NCBI RefSeq assembly: GCF_051020955.1
Contig: NC_135014.1
Span: forward strand, 42,426,742-42,490,741
DNA length: 64,000 nt
DNA from: Megalopta genalis
Taxonomy: Eukaryota; Arthropoda; Insecta; Hymenoptera; Halictidae
Reading direction: 5' to 3'
The notes under the pieces were generated by a model. That model saw nothing but the letters and a program-made list of their open reading frames with translations, searched no databases and was not told the DNA's origin. The translations under genes and the position numbers were made by a program. Positions 22,076 to 34,046 of the stretch are shown piece by piece. Position 1 is the stretch's first letter. The number at the start of each line of letters is the position of its first letter.

Positions 22076-22592
22076 CCCCCAGCTCTGACCATTAGGCAGC
22101 GGGGAAATATTGTGTTCGTTGGCGCGATTGTGTTCGTGTGGCTGCTCACGTTGTCAATCGCTTATTGAAACAGACGGATCCGATGTGGTCTCGCTCTGAG
22201 AGGCCGGCAGTTCTGTATATGGACCATAAAATTTAATCGGGTACCGAGACGATAACCGCTGCGAAATCTTGTTAAGCAATCTGAATCACGATAACAATGT
22301 CGGCGCGACTATTCGTGAATGAGGGGCTCGCGGACGCCATGCTCGCCGATCAGGCATCTCAGCACGTGCAAGCAGAAATGTGGACGGGAATTAACCGCAT
22401 CGACAGGTTTATCGATTCCCGAACCAAGGGGGAAACACGGAAAGCCAACGAATAAATTAACCGTTGCATCACGTCAGACAGTTCGCTTGAATTACGCTGC
22501 TGTTGGAAAATCTGTTCTACTGTGTTGGCTCGACCGGAACGTTCTGTTTCGTTTTGGCTAAAAATGGTGTTCGGAAGAACAATGTTCCGAAG
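22076..22592. other. Mixed to GC-rich intergenic DNA
   Basis: Moderately GC-rich. The frames of 80 and 87 residues overlap on opposite strands and show no family motifs. Confidence 0.35.
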
Positions 22593-23869
22593 TATAGGGG
22601 AGACCGATGTCGGTTGTAACACTTTAGAGAACGCGATTATAACTGTTGTAATATAAACTGTTGTACTTACAACGACAATTTTTGTACGAACCTCTTATCT
22701 ACTTATCTGAGATTACTCAGTTACAGAGATTTCGTTGTGCATTAAGGAATATCCAAGTTATTAACAAAATATAGGAAGCGGGTAAAATGTTACAACCGAT
22801 CCCGACTTCGGGTTGGTTGTAACACAGCATGACATTCTTCATATGCCCAGTCATTACAGCCACCACGGTGGACCCATTTTTCATTAAATTTGCTTGTGCT
22901 ATAAAGTTTCTAGTCATCTTCGTATGCTTCATATCCATGGTTCCTTTAGTAGTTTTTCTAATTTTTGCACAAGGCTTTCTAAAAGTTAAATTATAATATT
23001 AAATTTATTAGTTAACTGAATGAATATAGATAATATATAAGTAATATATAAGTAATATATATAATATTAAGTGACATATAAGTATATATTATTTGAATTA
23101 TAAGATAAAGAAAATTAGGCGTACAATCGACCCAGACCGACGGTGTTACAATCGTCCCCAACCGCGCCGTCAAACATTAATTATAAATTGATGCAAAGTA
23201 GCTATCGGTGTTTCTTTAGAACATGTGAAATTAGAGATTTAAAACAAGAAGGAAGAATATATTTACTAAAAAAGCACTTATATCATAATCTTAAAACAAT
23301 AAGGAAATTTAGCTTTTAGGTACCGAGAAGTTATTTTCTTTCTTATGCATATGTATATTATGTATATTTAGTATTTATTTAAGTATGATAGACGAGTGTG
23401 TTCCAAATGTCACTTTACATTATACAGGATGTCTCATAATTATGTTAACACCCGGAAAGGGATGATTCCTAAGGTTATTTGAAGTAACTTTCTCCTTGAC
23501 GAAAATTCAATCTGCGGCTTCGTTTACGAGTTATTAACGAAAAACAGCGACCAATGAGAGGCGAGATCAGCTGGCGCGATGCGGCCGAGTCAATAAGCGG
23601 AACTGGGCTTCGTCTGCTCATTGGCTCAGCCACCTTGCGCCAGTGTTTTTCATTAATAACTCGTAAACAAACCCGCGGATTGCATTTTCGCTAAGAAAAA
23701 TGTACTTCAAATGATCTCAGGAATCAGACTTTTCCAGGTGTCAATATAATTATGGAACATCCTGTATATCTGTGTGAACCGTGTAATAATATCTATTAAA
23801 CATATATTTTGAGATATTTAATGTGTTTCAACCGCCCCTGTGTTACAATCGTCACCGGTCTCCCCTATA
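22593..23869. mobile_element. TIR DNA transposon with subterminal repeats (nested MITE inside)
   Basis: TATAGGGGAGACCGATGTCG continuing into GTTGTAACAC at the left is mirrored by GTGTTACAATCGTCACCGGT continuing into CTCCCCTATA at the right (about 27 of 30 match). The GGTTGTAACAC motif recurs inverted and direct near 22787-22824 and near 23144, as subterminal repeats. A family A copy (23425-23764) sits inside, leaving about 940 bp of original element. The 73-residue minus frame at 22717-22938 is the only notable internal frame and matches no transposase I recognise. The superfamily is unassigned. Confidence 0.7.
23425..23764. mobile_element. Family A foldback MITE, copy 3 (nested)
   Basis: Tips CAGGATGTCTCATAATTATG and ATAATTATGGAACATCCTG with TA on both sides. 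The inverted arms ACCCGGAAAGGGATGATTCC and AGACTTTTCCAGGTGTC enclose the GC-rich centre with CCAATGAGAGGCGAG. It interrupts the transposon at 22593-23869 and so is younger than it. Confidence 0.9.
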
Positions 23870-24487
23870 ACGTTGAAGAAATATAACATTGGGAAAATAT
23901 AACGAAATACCAAATACACCCTCTCCAATAGTGTAAGGACATTTGCTTATTTAGTATAAATTGTAATTTTTTATTCAGTTTAGGCGACGTCTGCAAATCT
24001 GCAATATGATGTCGTATTGTTGACACTACATATTATGAGTGTTTGTCACTTATGCAGTTAGTTTATCCATTTATTACATTCTGCTCATTGAAATCGAATT
24101 CAGAGTATATTTCATACTCTTTGGTCGGCATGATACGCATGGACTCCTAATACGTTTTCTTAGTACGTGAAACATACTACAAAATGCATGAAATCAAGTA
24201 GAATCAGAAATAACAGAAAAACTAATAAAACGGATGTCGAAATTATTCCAAGAAGTAATTATTCCACCGCGTTTTCGACCAGAAAGAAAATTTAATTTTC
24301 TTTTATAAAATTGACGTTATTTTTATTGCAACGTAAAATATATTTACGTATTTGTTATAGTTTAATATAATTAACCTTGAAATTAATTTAAAAAATTATA
24401 ACAATTTCATATCGGATTTTAAAATTTATCTAATTTTCGGTAATTGTCCTGATACTTTTGGACGGGGATGTATGTAAATTACGCGTA
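23870..24487. other. AT-rich intergenic DNA
   Basis: Nothing was recognised. Confidence 0.5.
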
Positions 24488-24689
24488 GACTGCGGATTTT
24501 ATGCACTTATTGCAAAAATGGGTGGGTGGAACCGGAAATAGCGTAAAGTTTAAACGAAGCTAAGAACGTTGGTGTATTGATTACAAACTTATTGAAGTTA
24601 TTATATATATAAGAAACGAAAATTATACTTCACTCATTTATTATGCAATCGATAAAGACAACTTTTATTTTGCAAAAAATTCGGCAGTC
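24488..24689 (-). mobile_element. Family T element (both ends)
   Basis: The short end GACTGCGGATTTTATGCACT, with TTGCAAAAATGG following, is at the left. The long end ACAACTTTTATTTTGCAAAA, then AATTCGGCAGTC, is at the right. TA dinucleotides adjoin both tips. 202 bp. No 10-bp flanking repeat is visible here. Confidence 0.75.
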
Positions 24690-25319
24690 TATGTGACCAT
24701 AAAATTGGTCTTTTTGGTTGTTTTTGAGATCTTACGTCTTAGTATGAATGTTGAATTCATTCGATTAGTATAACAGAAATTTGTAAGAATTTTATATTAT
24801 GCATTTATAAAAATTATTAGTCTGTTTTATTATCAAATTTTTATTTTCCGAGGATTACATTTTTATTCTTAATTTTGTAGATCTGTATCTTTGAATATAG
24901 CTTCAATGTAGCATCACAATGTAATGTAACATAAATTTGTTGGGATTCAATATAACCTTTTTGCAACTTCTAAAAGACAAGCTTTAAGGTGATTACAATT
25001 GTTAATGAATTCAAAATTTAAAGTTTTCGAGGACTTTCAATTTTTTATTTTTTGCACTTTAATAGAAAAAAATTTGTGCGATATTTGCCGAATTCAATAT
25101 CTGTGAAAAGATGTAACAAAATTATAGGTTTATCTGTAAAAAAGAATAGTGAATCTATGATCTTGAAAATTCTGGAAAAAACAAGTATAATGAAAATATC
25201 CTTTTCCTACGAACTTAATGGGTTTGATATCATGAACTAATTAGCAGGTGTTTAAACGTTTCGATCTAATATTGATATACTTTTATAAAATTCGTAATAT
25301 AATTTATGCAAGCAATAGA
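24690..25319. other. AT-rich intergenic DNA
   Basis: Nothing was recognised. The 62-residue frame at 25052-25240 is A/T-driven. Confidence 0.5.
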
Positions 25320-25422
25320 GTATAATAAGAAGAAGTATAATAGAATGATAGTTATAATAGAAGTATAATAAATATATAATAGAATATTATAATAGAATAT
25401 AAGAAGAGTATAATAAAATGAG
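25320..25422. repeat. Low-complexity ATAATAGA-type repeat
   Basis: Irregular repeats of TATAATAGAA/GTATAATAA over about 100 bp. Confidence 0.75.
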
Positions 25423-26340
25423 GAAGACTTTGCCACTCTCCGATGATACACGCCGGGAGCACAGAATTTAGTCGAGCAGACGCATCCAAGATTTAGTATA
25501 TGAATTAATTTTAACAAACGAATTTGTATGTATACACGTAATTAATTAGGGTGAGGAGACGAAAGCGTGCAATCATGTTTAGCGAGAAACATGAGTGATG
25601 TCTAATCAAGAGGACCCAATTAATTGGGTTTAAGGGTTTCAAATGCCCTCGGTTAAACGCTAATTCTTACATTAAGTAGAGCGACATCGAGATCGGTTCA
25701 TAGAGTTTGTGTAGGCGTTATTAGAAGCCGTACGGCGTACACATTTCACTCGCCTTGATCAAATAAAGCTTAATTGTCTTCGTTTGTTAAGCACAAACTC
25801 TGATAATTGTAAAGCAATCTTGATTTAGCGTGACGATATGCGGAATCATATGGAAAGTTTCCCCGAAATTTTTCAAATATTGAATTTCTCACAGTTGCGT
25901 AAACGTGGGACAGACTTCTGCAAACCTTATCGTTCGTAACCAGAAGTAGATACGATGTCGAAAGTGCAGTTATGTGACAAACCGCGTAAAGATTCAATTC
26001 AATTTTGTACAGTATAATGGACTCACGTAAAGCACCTTTTCAAATCTTATTTACAGAGATCGATATAAATTACACGCTACAATAATAATTCAATAAGAAA
26101 TTTATTAAAACCAGAAAACTGTGATCTAAACTCTACAAAGACCGTTAAGCAACATCTCAGTCCTATTCTTATATTTTTTGTATCACTTGAAGTCTGAGAA
26201 TGATAGAACGTAATTTTAGATACAATGGAATCATGTCAGTTTGCACCTAGCATCAAGAAATAGAAAGTATGAGTTCGAACTTAAACAAGTTTTAAATTAA
26301 GAATCTTTATATTACAAACACTTAACCAAAATTTCAAGAA
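25423..26340. other. Intergenic DNA
   Basis: No gene was recognised. It contains a 16-bp perfect palindrome ACCCAATTAATTGGGT near 25615. Confidence 0.45.
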
Positions 26341-26600
26341 TTGGATGTAATCAAAATAAAATTCTGATCATCGATAATGTTTATTCCTAAACAATATATA
26401 ATTCTGATTATCTGTTACTTTTATTCGTAATGAAAAACTGTTTTCACGAATTATAATGGTTATTCTGTAACGGTTTAACTTTCTCGTCATCGATGATTGT
26501 TGTTCGTAACAAAAAACAATTTTCGTCATCCATACTATTAATCTGTAACCAGAAGCAATCACCATCATTTTATAATGGTTATCGGTGACCATAATACATG
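26341..26600. repeat. Degenerate tandem repeat (roughly 35-60 bp units)
   Basis: Repeated blocks CGTAATGAAAAACTGTTTTC, CGTAACAAAAAACAATTTTC and TGTAACCAGAAGCAATCACC alternate with TTATAATGGTTAT and CATCGATGAT. Units are strongly diverged and their boundaries are uncertain. Confidence 0.45.
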
Positions 26601-26689
26601 AAAGTACGACGACCATCCTTTACGCGTATGAAAATCAATTTTCTATCGATGATTTTTTCCTAGGAAATTTTTGACACAACTGTTACTTT

Positions 26690-27510
26690 CGGTCTGCGCG
26701 TTCCTCGTGATTCTCTGTTCATCTTGCAGGCCAGACGCGCGACGTAAAATTTTGTTTCAGCGGATCGATCGACGACACGGTTTCTTTGAATTTCCTCCGT
26801 CCCCGAAGTCGTGAGACGCATTCTAACCGGGGCCAGACGTCGAACGTAGGGCGTCCCGGTCGCAGACTGCTCACGAAATTAACGGAGTTGAAAAATTTCT
26901 TTGTCTCCGCGCAATATCTTCGGGGCTGCTCTCGTCCGCCGTCCCGTATATCTGTTTGGCGATCAGGAAGACGGCAGAAGAGGTTTCTTGACCCTTCTGT
27001 CGTCGCTCGGCTAGGGATCGAGGCGTACGGAGGGCGTTTTCCCGCTGTGCCGCGTACTCGGAACCGCTCGATGGGATCACCATGGAGACAGACGTCCCCA
27101 TACCTTTATTCCCCGAGATGTTTCCCCATGAAGCTACACCACTCCTTCATCCATGTCCCGCAAGCCTCATACCCAACTTTCGTCCGCTCCACCTTGATCG
27201 AAGATCGTCGGATTGAGCTAGGTCGCATTCATCCCCAAGATCCCCCGAAAAGGAGTCGCTGGTTTCGTCTGCGGAACGAAACAGCCACGCCGACGGCCCT
27301 CGTTGCTTGCGCCTCGCAAATTCGTAGTTCGCTCGGCCATGACGAGAATCGCAGTTTCCTTTTAACAAGGGATGCGCCGCCAAACTGGGGGCTCGGCCTC
27401 GAAACTTCGGCTGCCGCGAGACTATCGGCTTTGCCAGATCTTTTAACGCTGGGACCACCAGACTCGACGAAATCGTGGATCTGGGATTCTTTGTTATATA
27501 GTTATTGATG
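26690..27510 (+). other. GC-rich island with a 265-codon open frame
   Basis: A frame is open from about 26711 to 27508, the longest in the window apart from copia Gag. It has no ATG until codon ATG at 27068. Possible 3' splice sites (TCTTGCAG at 26729, TTTGTTTCAG at 26760) would let it be an internal exon. The translation is rich in Arg, Ser and Pro without a recognisable domain, typical of GC-rich non-coding DNA, and minus frames of 76 and 103 residues overlap. I lean to a regulatory or untranslated region but cannot exclude an exon. Confidence 0.25.
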
Positions 27511-27558
27511 TTATCGATATGCTTTCGTGACCAATTACGGGATATGTGGACTTGATAA

Positions 27559-27830
27559 ATGCGGATCTTCCTGAAAAAATTTTGCGCATCAATTGCAAGA
27601 TACTGGAGCTAAATGGAAAATTGTTTCTTTCGTGAAGCATTTTCGTCAATTGCAGGAAGCAGGAGCTGAAGAGAAAACTGTTTCTTTCATAGATCGTCGA
27701 AATGCTTTTATGGGAAACTATTAGATGTATGTACTAAATTCGGATTTTTATAAAAAACGAGAGTACAGGATACTGCAGTTAAATAGAAGATTATTTCTTT
27801 CGTGAATCATTTTAATATAATGAAAATAAT
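27559..27830 (+). mobile_element. Rearranged family T copy with internal triplication
   Basis: It starts ATGCGGATCTTCCTG. A long-end subterminal block then occurs three times: TCAATTGCAAGATACTGGAG near 27591, TCAATTGCAGGAAGCAGGAG near 27647, and GTACAGGATACTGCAG near 27770. Each is followed by an AA/AGAA run and TTTCTTTCGTGAA or TTTCTTTCATAGA. This suggests local duplication inside one element. Confidence 0.5.
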
Positions 27831-29353
27831 ACATGAATACTATTAAAATCTTTCAGTTCTTCTACAGTTTTAAATTACAACTACTGAATTTTGTCATTCA
27901 TAAAATTCGCGATTTATTAATCAACATTGTGCAATGTTTTGATAACTGCAATCTTATTATGTCGTAAAAAGTTGATACATGCTATACAACTTAAAAAAAA
28001 AGTTATAAAGCATTTGAAACTCGATAGTTCTAGTGTTAATAAATTTGTTTATTTGCGTTTTCTGTTTCTAGGAAGGTTCTCGGGAATTGTTGTTGCAGTT
28101 TTGGAGAATTTTGTGGACTACTTTATTGTTCTATTCAAGTTACATTAATTCTTTGACCATAATTTTTAATCTGCATCCCTGGAAAGTATTAAAATAATAT
28201 GTGTCATAAAAATATTTCTTACAGTCTTTGAAAACGTAGAATTCAAACAAGTCATAATTTCTCTGCAACGCTTACGTTGCTTTTAAGTGATTCATTTTGC
28301 TATAGAGATCTAAGCAATCATTTTTTTTTTCATATATTCTATTTTGTATCAGATTCTGTAGCCATCTTTGTCACGGTTATCAAGGTTATATTTTTATTTT
28401 ACATTTTCTACATTTTTATTCTACATACTTGAAAATCATTGAGATATTAAACAGTAGAAAGTAAGAATATCCTTTAACATCATTGAATTTCAATTTCATT
28501 AAAATATTTCAAGGTTTTGTTACACGTGTCTGGAAAAGGACACCTTCTTCATCCGATTTTTAGTTATGTCTGTGGATCGAGGGAAAGCAAGGCAAATGTT
28601 TTTTTATTTTATTATTGATTTATTTATAGGTTATGTTGAGATCGTCTTTATAGTTGCAAGATTATTTTAGTAGGATTATCTTCAAGGGTGTTGCTACATT
28701 GGCGGTTTGCTGGAGGTCGCATGCGCAGCAGTTGGCAAGCGTGGGCGCGACTCCACCCGAATTCTGGGCTTAAAGAACTCGGCACGCTCTCTTGCAGCAA
28801 ATATATCCTACTTACTGATTTATACTAACTCAATAATGTAAAATACATACATATGATAGATCGATAACTGCAATGTAGAATTAAATATTAATTTATTATG
28901 GTTTCGATAGTCGATCGTCTGAAAAATATTATTTCAAAGAAGATGTTTCGTATAACGCTTTTGTATATAGTTTCTGTATATTTCTCATAATTATAAAAAA
29001 TTGCTATTAAGATTTCACTTGTTCCACAACAGGATAAGCCAATTTATCTTACAATATAAAGTTATTTTATCTGTGAAGTATATCGATACGATTATCAAGT
29101 CTACAAAACTATCTAGGAGACTCTCCAATCACAACATTTCAATTCCACCAACTTTTGTGCTACATTAGAATATGTATTTTCATTTTTCTTAAATTTTGCT
29201 AACACAACGTCAATAAATATAATATCTGATATATATCTGATAAAAATGGACTCCTAACATACCAAAAAATCGCAATAGGACAAACGCAAGATTTTCTAAA
29301 GGAGAAAAATTAGCGATCGTTGCGATTGAATGAGAAAACTTCCTATATCTATT
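27831..29353. other. AT-rich intergenic DNA with one GC patch
   Basis: No gene was recognised. A compact GC-rich patch at 28690-28790 (GGTCGCATGCGCAGCAG, GTGGGCGCGACTCCACCC) stands out in otherwise AT-rich sequence. The 73-residue frame at 27927-28148 is hydrophobic but unsupported. Confidence 0.4.
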
Positions 29354-29363
29354 GTCATAAATA

Positions 29364-29553
29364 GACTGCGGATCTTTATACGAAATAATAATTGTTTAAG
29401 TTAATTGTAAGACACCGAGGTTATTGTCTTTCCTCTTAAAATAATTATAATAAGCTGAAAATAATGTAACAATATCCTCAAATTCTTCTAATGACCTTAC
29501 GATTTAATATTTGACCTTTTCATTTTTGTCATAAATGCATAAAATCTGCAAAC
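29364..29553 (+). mobile_element. Family T element flanked by 10-bp direct repeats
   Basis: Left GACTGCGGATCTTTATACGA; right TTTTTGTCATAAATGCATAA then AATCTGCAAAC. Direct repeats GTCATAAATA occur at 29354-29363 and 29556-29565, in the same arrangement as at 7040/7243. Both subterminal signatures are present. Confidence 0.7.
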
Positions 29554-29565
29554 TAGTCATAAATA

Positions 29566-30477
29566 TTGACTGTGATCGAACCGTCGATTATAAATTAACA
29601 TTCCTATCTAGCATTAAAGCTCGTTAACTTCGTCCTTCTTCAGAGTCAGAATTGGTGACTCGAATTATCTAGTGTCGTAACCGTGCGGCTGCTGTTTCCA
29701 AGCGATTCTGTTGCTCAGATTCGCGTAATCGAGTAACAGGAAGATACATTGTTTTCGCCTTTCGCGAGTCACCGGACACATTTGTTATTTATCGCGGCCG
29801 GTCATTATAATCTTTCCGGTGATTTCCTCATCTGAAAATAACCGCATCGATCGTGACCGATGGCTTCCAGTTGAGTCAGGTTGCGGTCACGAGGGTGTTG
29901 CACCACGTTGCGCCACGCTTTGCGCCATGTTGCACCAGTTGCGGAGATTCAAGGGGAAATATCGTCGCTTCGATTCGAAATCGTTACGCGGCCCGCTGTC
30001 AAAAATCCACTGTTACGGGCGACACGCGCTTTTCATTCCGCGCCGCTCCCGTATATCGATACCGGAGAACGATTCCGAGGTTTTAATCGTGTTTCGTGAC
30101 GCCTTCGAGTGTATCGACCTGAATTTATTCGATGAACTCGGATTCGTCGAGTAAACATTCTGATAAATATCAGAAGGCGTTCCTGACTATAAACGCAGAG
30201 ACACGTGTATGAACGCTGATAAGCATAACGCGATTTTGTACGAGGAATACTAATCTAATGTTCAAGTACCACTAAACAGGCGTCTCCCTGTCGTGTGTGA
30301 CGAAATTCTCTGTTTTACCTTCGTTCCTTACATTTTAATATTTATTCACGCATTTATCGGCGAACAAGTGCTTCCGTGGTTGAATAACGATTGAATTTGG
30401 AGCGCGAGAGACAAAAGAATGATGATTCTGCCGTGACAAAAATAGTGCGATATTGTTTGCAAATTATGTGACATTTA
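29566..30477. other. Intergenic DNA, moderately GC-rich 29.68-30.16 kb
   Basis: The frames of 72-111 residues at 29819-30154 share no family motif and overlap in three phases. It may be regulatory. Confidence 0.35.
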
Positions 30478-30867
30478 TATGAGCCGTTCACAGGCCAAAT
30501 CGATTAACTCCACTCTTTGAAATATATTAAATTTAAGTGTCAAAGTACTTGGTTCGATCATAACTTCTTTTATTTATATTAAATTCTGCAAATAATACAG
30601 AATAACACTATTAAACAACTAAATTTTTTCGATCGCCGAATGATAAATAATTTATTTCAGCCAATAACAATTACGCCGTGGTTATTCTACCTTATTCATT
30701 CTACATATCTTTATATGAAAGCTACATCTGTATTTATGTATTGTACAATGTTTATTTCAATTTTTATTTTAAAGGAAATTTTCAAAAACAATGTATATTA
30801 TTTCATCACATTTCTCTACTTTCTGTTTTATGAAGTTAATCGATTTGGCAAGTGAACGGCTCATATC
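30478..30867. mobile_element. MITE with 29-bp terminal inverted repeats
   Basis: The left ATATGAGCCGTTCACAGGCC then AAATCGATT is mirrored by AATCGATTTGGCAAGTGAAC then GGCTCATAT, with two mismatches. About 390 bp, AT-rich inside, no ORF. The outermost ATGAGCCGTT matches the element at 56738-56977, suggesting a shared tip. Confidence 0.75.
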
Positions 30868-32374
30868 TGTCAAAAAATAAATTGTTAATGGAGTTGTTTT
30901 GTATAGATTCATATTTTTATTGGTCTGTAAAAATGGTGAGAAAGTCAAAATGTTACGAACTAAAAGATTTCTTATACTAAAAACAGTACAATATTTATTG
31001 GAATAAATATATAACTTTTTAGTAGAGCTTATAGATATTTATAATAGAGCTGTAACCATCGATTATCAGTAACATATCGATATCCTGTTGTCGATAATAT
31101 CATTATATAATATAAATAATATCGATATTTATCGATAATCACATCTGTAATTTATCGTCTTATTGTTAGTGTTATGATCGGTTATAATACTTTGTAATAT
31201 CTCCATGTGTTTTAATATACAGAAAGCTGTTTTATGGACTGAAAGATTAAATGTTACAAATTAATGTTTTAAATTTAGCTTTCTAAAAATATTCTACTCA
31301 TTTTATATTATAATAACAAATTTTCACTTGGCAAGGCTTCCTTTTATAAATGACTTTGATTTTCTTTTCTTGTCAAAATTAAATAATTTCTCTTCACATT
31401 TAAGCATACGTTGAATACGAGTATGAGAATTGTTTCGACAAATCGAGAACATCGTAACCTTGAAAATCACGAATTTTAAATACCGTCAATTCTGGGAATC
31501 ATTCGTTCAATGACCTGCCGCAGCAGTACCTGCGACACGGAATTTCAAACTCTAACCATCGATTGTTATTACCACATAATATTCTCTTATGTTTTATTAG
31601 TCTTCATTTCATTAATGTGAATTTTTTTGACATCAATAGACCTCGGACAAAATAATGAAGAAATAAGAAGAATTTAATAATATCGTTGCGCTATCTTCAA
31701 CTTGTCGAAATTAATAAAAGAAATAATTCATTTTTATTTAATCTTCGTTGTTTACCAATTGTCCTGGAAAAATCTTATTTCACGTAAATATACACTTATT
31801 AAAATGAGACCGAATACGGTGAACGATTTCATATTACACTGTCATCGACGAAAGCTACTCTATTCAATTATACAAATATTATCACAAGTGTAATTAAAGT
31901 GTTCAAGTAATGTTACATATTCTGTCTTATTTCTAATCGACGAACTTTTATTTCTTTGAATGTTCTAGATCTCGTCTGATGTGATGGTTGATCGAGATAG
32001 GACTGCTTAATTAATTTATTTTGTGAATGATTCATAATAATATAGTGACAGGTAATGAAGCTTATCTTGCTCTAGTACTGGAACATTGTCTGACATCGTT
32101 TTGGAGGCTGGTGATCCTTCGACTGGTCCCTTGCCAGTAGTCTAATTCACTCACTCTAGATGTGCTATGTTTGCTATCCTTGTCAAATAGTAGACACGTG
32201 TCAAGGTTGTGCCAGCATTTAAGAAAGGGTCGTTATCCGACCCGGACCAAGGCGGGATCCCAGAATTCTTTCGTGATACTATAATTCCCGTATTTCATGT
32301 TCCTCTCTGAACGTAATTTCTATTTACCGTAAATCCATTAGGAGTAAACTGAAATATATCCTGGACATACATAC
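30868..32374. other. AT-rich intergenic DNA
   Basis: Nothing was recognised apart from a cluster of ATCGATAT-type motifs at 31055-31145 that recalls the cluster at 21055-21370. Confidence 0.45.
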
Positions 32375-33047
32375 GAGGTGATTCACTTAAATCGAACGTC
32401 TAAGTTATTTCTGTTATTACATATGAAAGGTATGAAAAATAACAAAGTGGTATTTAAATGGTTTCAGTGCGTGCATCTGACGGTAACAAAGAATCGTTGT
32501 ATCAAGGTTGTTTTATTGATTTTTTCAAGGTCGTCGACATCGTTTTGGACATTGACGTTTATTTTCTTTAGTGCACTAAGACGAGTTCAATGACCTATGA
32601 TATGTTAACCTTGATAATTGAAAAATCAGTTGAAATTTAAAGAATAAAATGATATACAAATGATACAAATAATTAATTACAATAATACAAATAATAATTA
32701 CAAATAATTTGTAATGAAACAAAATAAGATAAGTTACACCGTTTTTGTATTCTTTAAATTTCATCTCATTCTTTAATTGTCAAGGCTATCTCAAGGTTAT
32801 CACATTATAGGTCATTGAACTCACCATGACGCAACCGACAATGTTGCACTATAAAAAATAAACGTTAATGTTCAGAAAAATGTCGATGACTTGGATACCA
32901 CCATTAAAACGACTTTGGTAGAACGATTCTTTGTTACCGTCAGATGCACGCTTCGATGCCATTTAAATACCACTTTGTCATTTTTGTCATACCTTTCGTA
33001 TAGAGTAACAGAAATAACTTAGATGTTGAATTTAAGTGAATTACCTT
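32375..33047. mobile_element. Large foldback element, arms of about 250-290 bp
   Basis: The left arm runs from AGGTGATTCACTTAAATCGA through AAGTTATTTCTGTTATTAC, AACAAAGTGGTATTTAAATG, CATCTGACGGTAACAAAGAA and TCAATGACCTAT. The right arm mirrors each block in reverse: ATAGGTCATTGAACTC, TTCTTTGTTACCGTCAGATG, CATTTAAATACCACTTTGTC, AACAGAAATAACTTAGATG, TAAGTGAATTACCTT. The centre is AT-rich. No transposase frame; superfamily unassigned. Confidence 0.8.
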
Positions 33048-33702
33048 AGATGTATCAATTTGACGAAACTTCTAGATTTCTTTCCTAAGCGATAAAATGG
33101 AAGAAGGCTGTCAAATATGGAAGACATGTCTGTATATCTAATTCGAATTACCATAAATGAATAATTAATTAAATCTCCGTACGTAAATAATTATATAAAT
33201 TCCTATAAATAATTACATAACTAAATTTTATGTTTCGAACGTTATTCTTATAAATCAATCGCGACGGATAAAACTCTTGTATCTCTGATGTTACAAACAA
33301 TTTTGAATATTGAACTAACATTAAAAAAAGCATAAATGACATTTATTAAATGGTACCAAGTATGGTACACTAATATCAAATACAATATTCTCATAGAGTA
33401 CAAATAAGAATTAGTATTAGTCTGTTCTTGGACTAAAAAGCTACATTCAAGAAATTAAATAAAAATATACACAGGGGTGTCAGATACTACACTCACTAGC
33501 AACGCTAAAATTTGTTTTCGTTCTTAACGCTTCGCCTACGTTAACGTTTTTCACCTACTCATTTTTCTCAGAAATATATCAGATAAACAGTTTACTTATT
33601 AACCATCCAAAACGACTATAATCTCTAATTCTGTCTTTTATTATATTACATTCCAAACATGTTTCTACAAGAAATGTGGGTCAACATCTTCATTCAAACA
33701 TA
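33048..33702. other. AT-rich intergenic DNA
   Basis: Nothing was recognised. Confidence 0.5.
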
Positions 33703-34046
33703 CAGTGCGAGTCTCGCAATATGACGACATCAAATAACTCGTAAAATATTTGTTGTACGAGAAAATGTTTCAGATAGAAGTTGCATGGTTTCCAGGGAAA
33801 TATGTAACATTGTTGTCAGTTTTATGTTATTTTGCTTTTTCATCAACTTGTGAAGGTCCCCTTCAGTTTTTAAAATGGAATAGTTACTAGTCCTTTTCGA
33901 ATTCGGATAAAGCATTGAATTCTACATAAAAAAGTATTACACCAATTAGGGTCTAGCATACGTAGTTATTGAGATATTGATATATAAGCCATGTAAAAAA
34001 TATTTTATGAGTTATTCGATGTCGTCGTGTTACAAAACTCACCCTG
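33703..34046. mobile_element. TA-flanked MITE with 50-bp inverted ends
   Basis: The left CAGTGCGAGTCTCGCAATAT then GACGACATCAAATAACTCGT is mirrored by TGAGTTATTCGATGTCGTCG then TTACAAAACTCACCCTG. TA flanks at 33701-33702 and 34047-34048. At 344 bp, the internal frame on minus is short and unsupported. Confidence 0.85.

Noticed and set aside
22717..22938. 73-residue minus frame as a transposase of the 22.6-23.9 kb element
   Set aside because: Part of it is encoded by the subterminal GGTTGTAACAC repeats, and no DDE or other transposase motif is visible.
25614..25630. ACCCAATTAATTGGGT palindrome as an operator
   Set aside because: A single short palindrome in AT-rich DNA with no gene nearby; chance is adequate.
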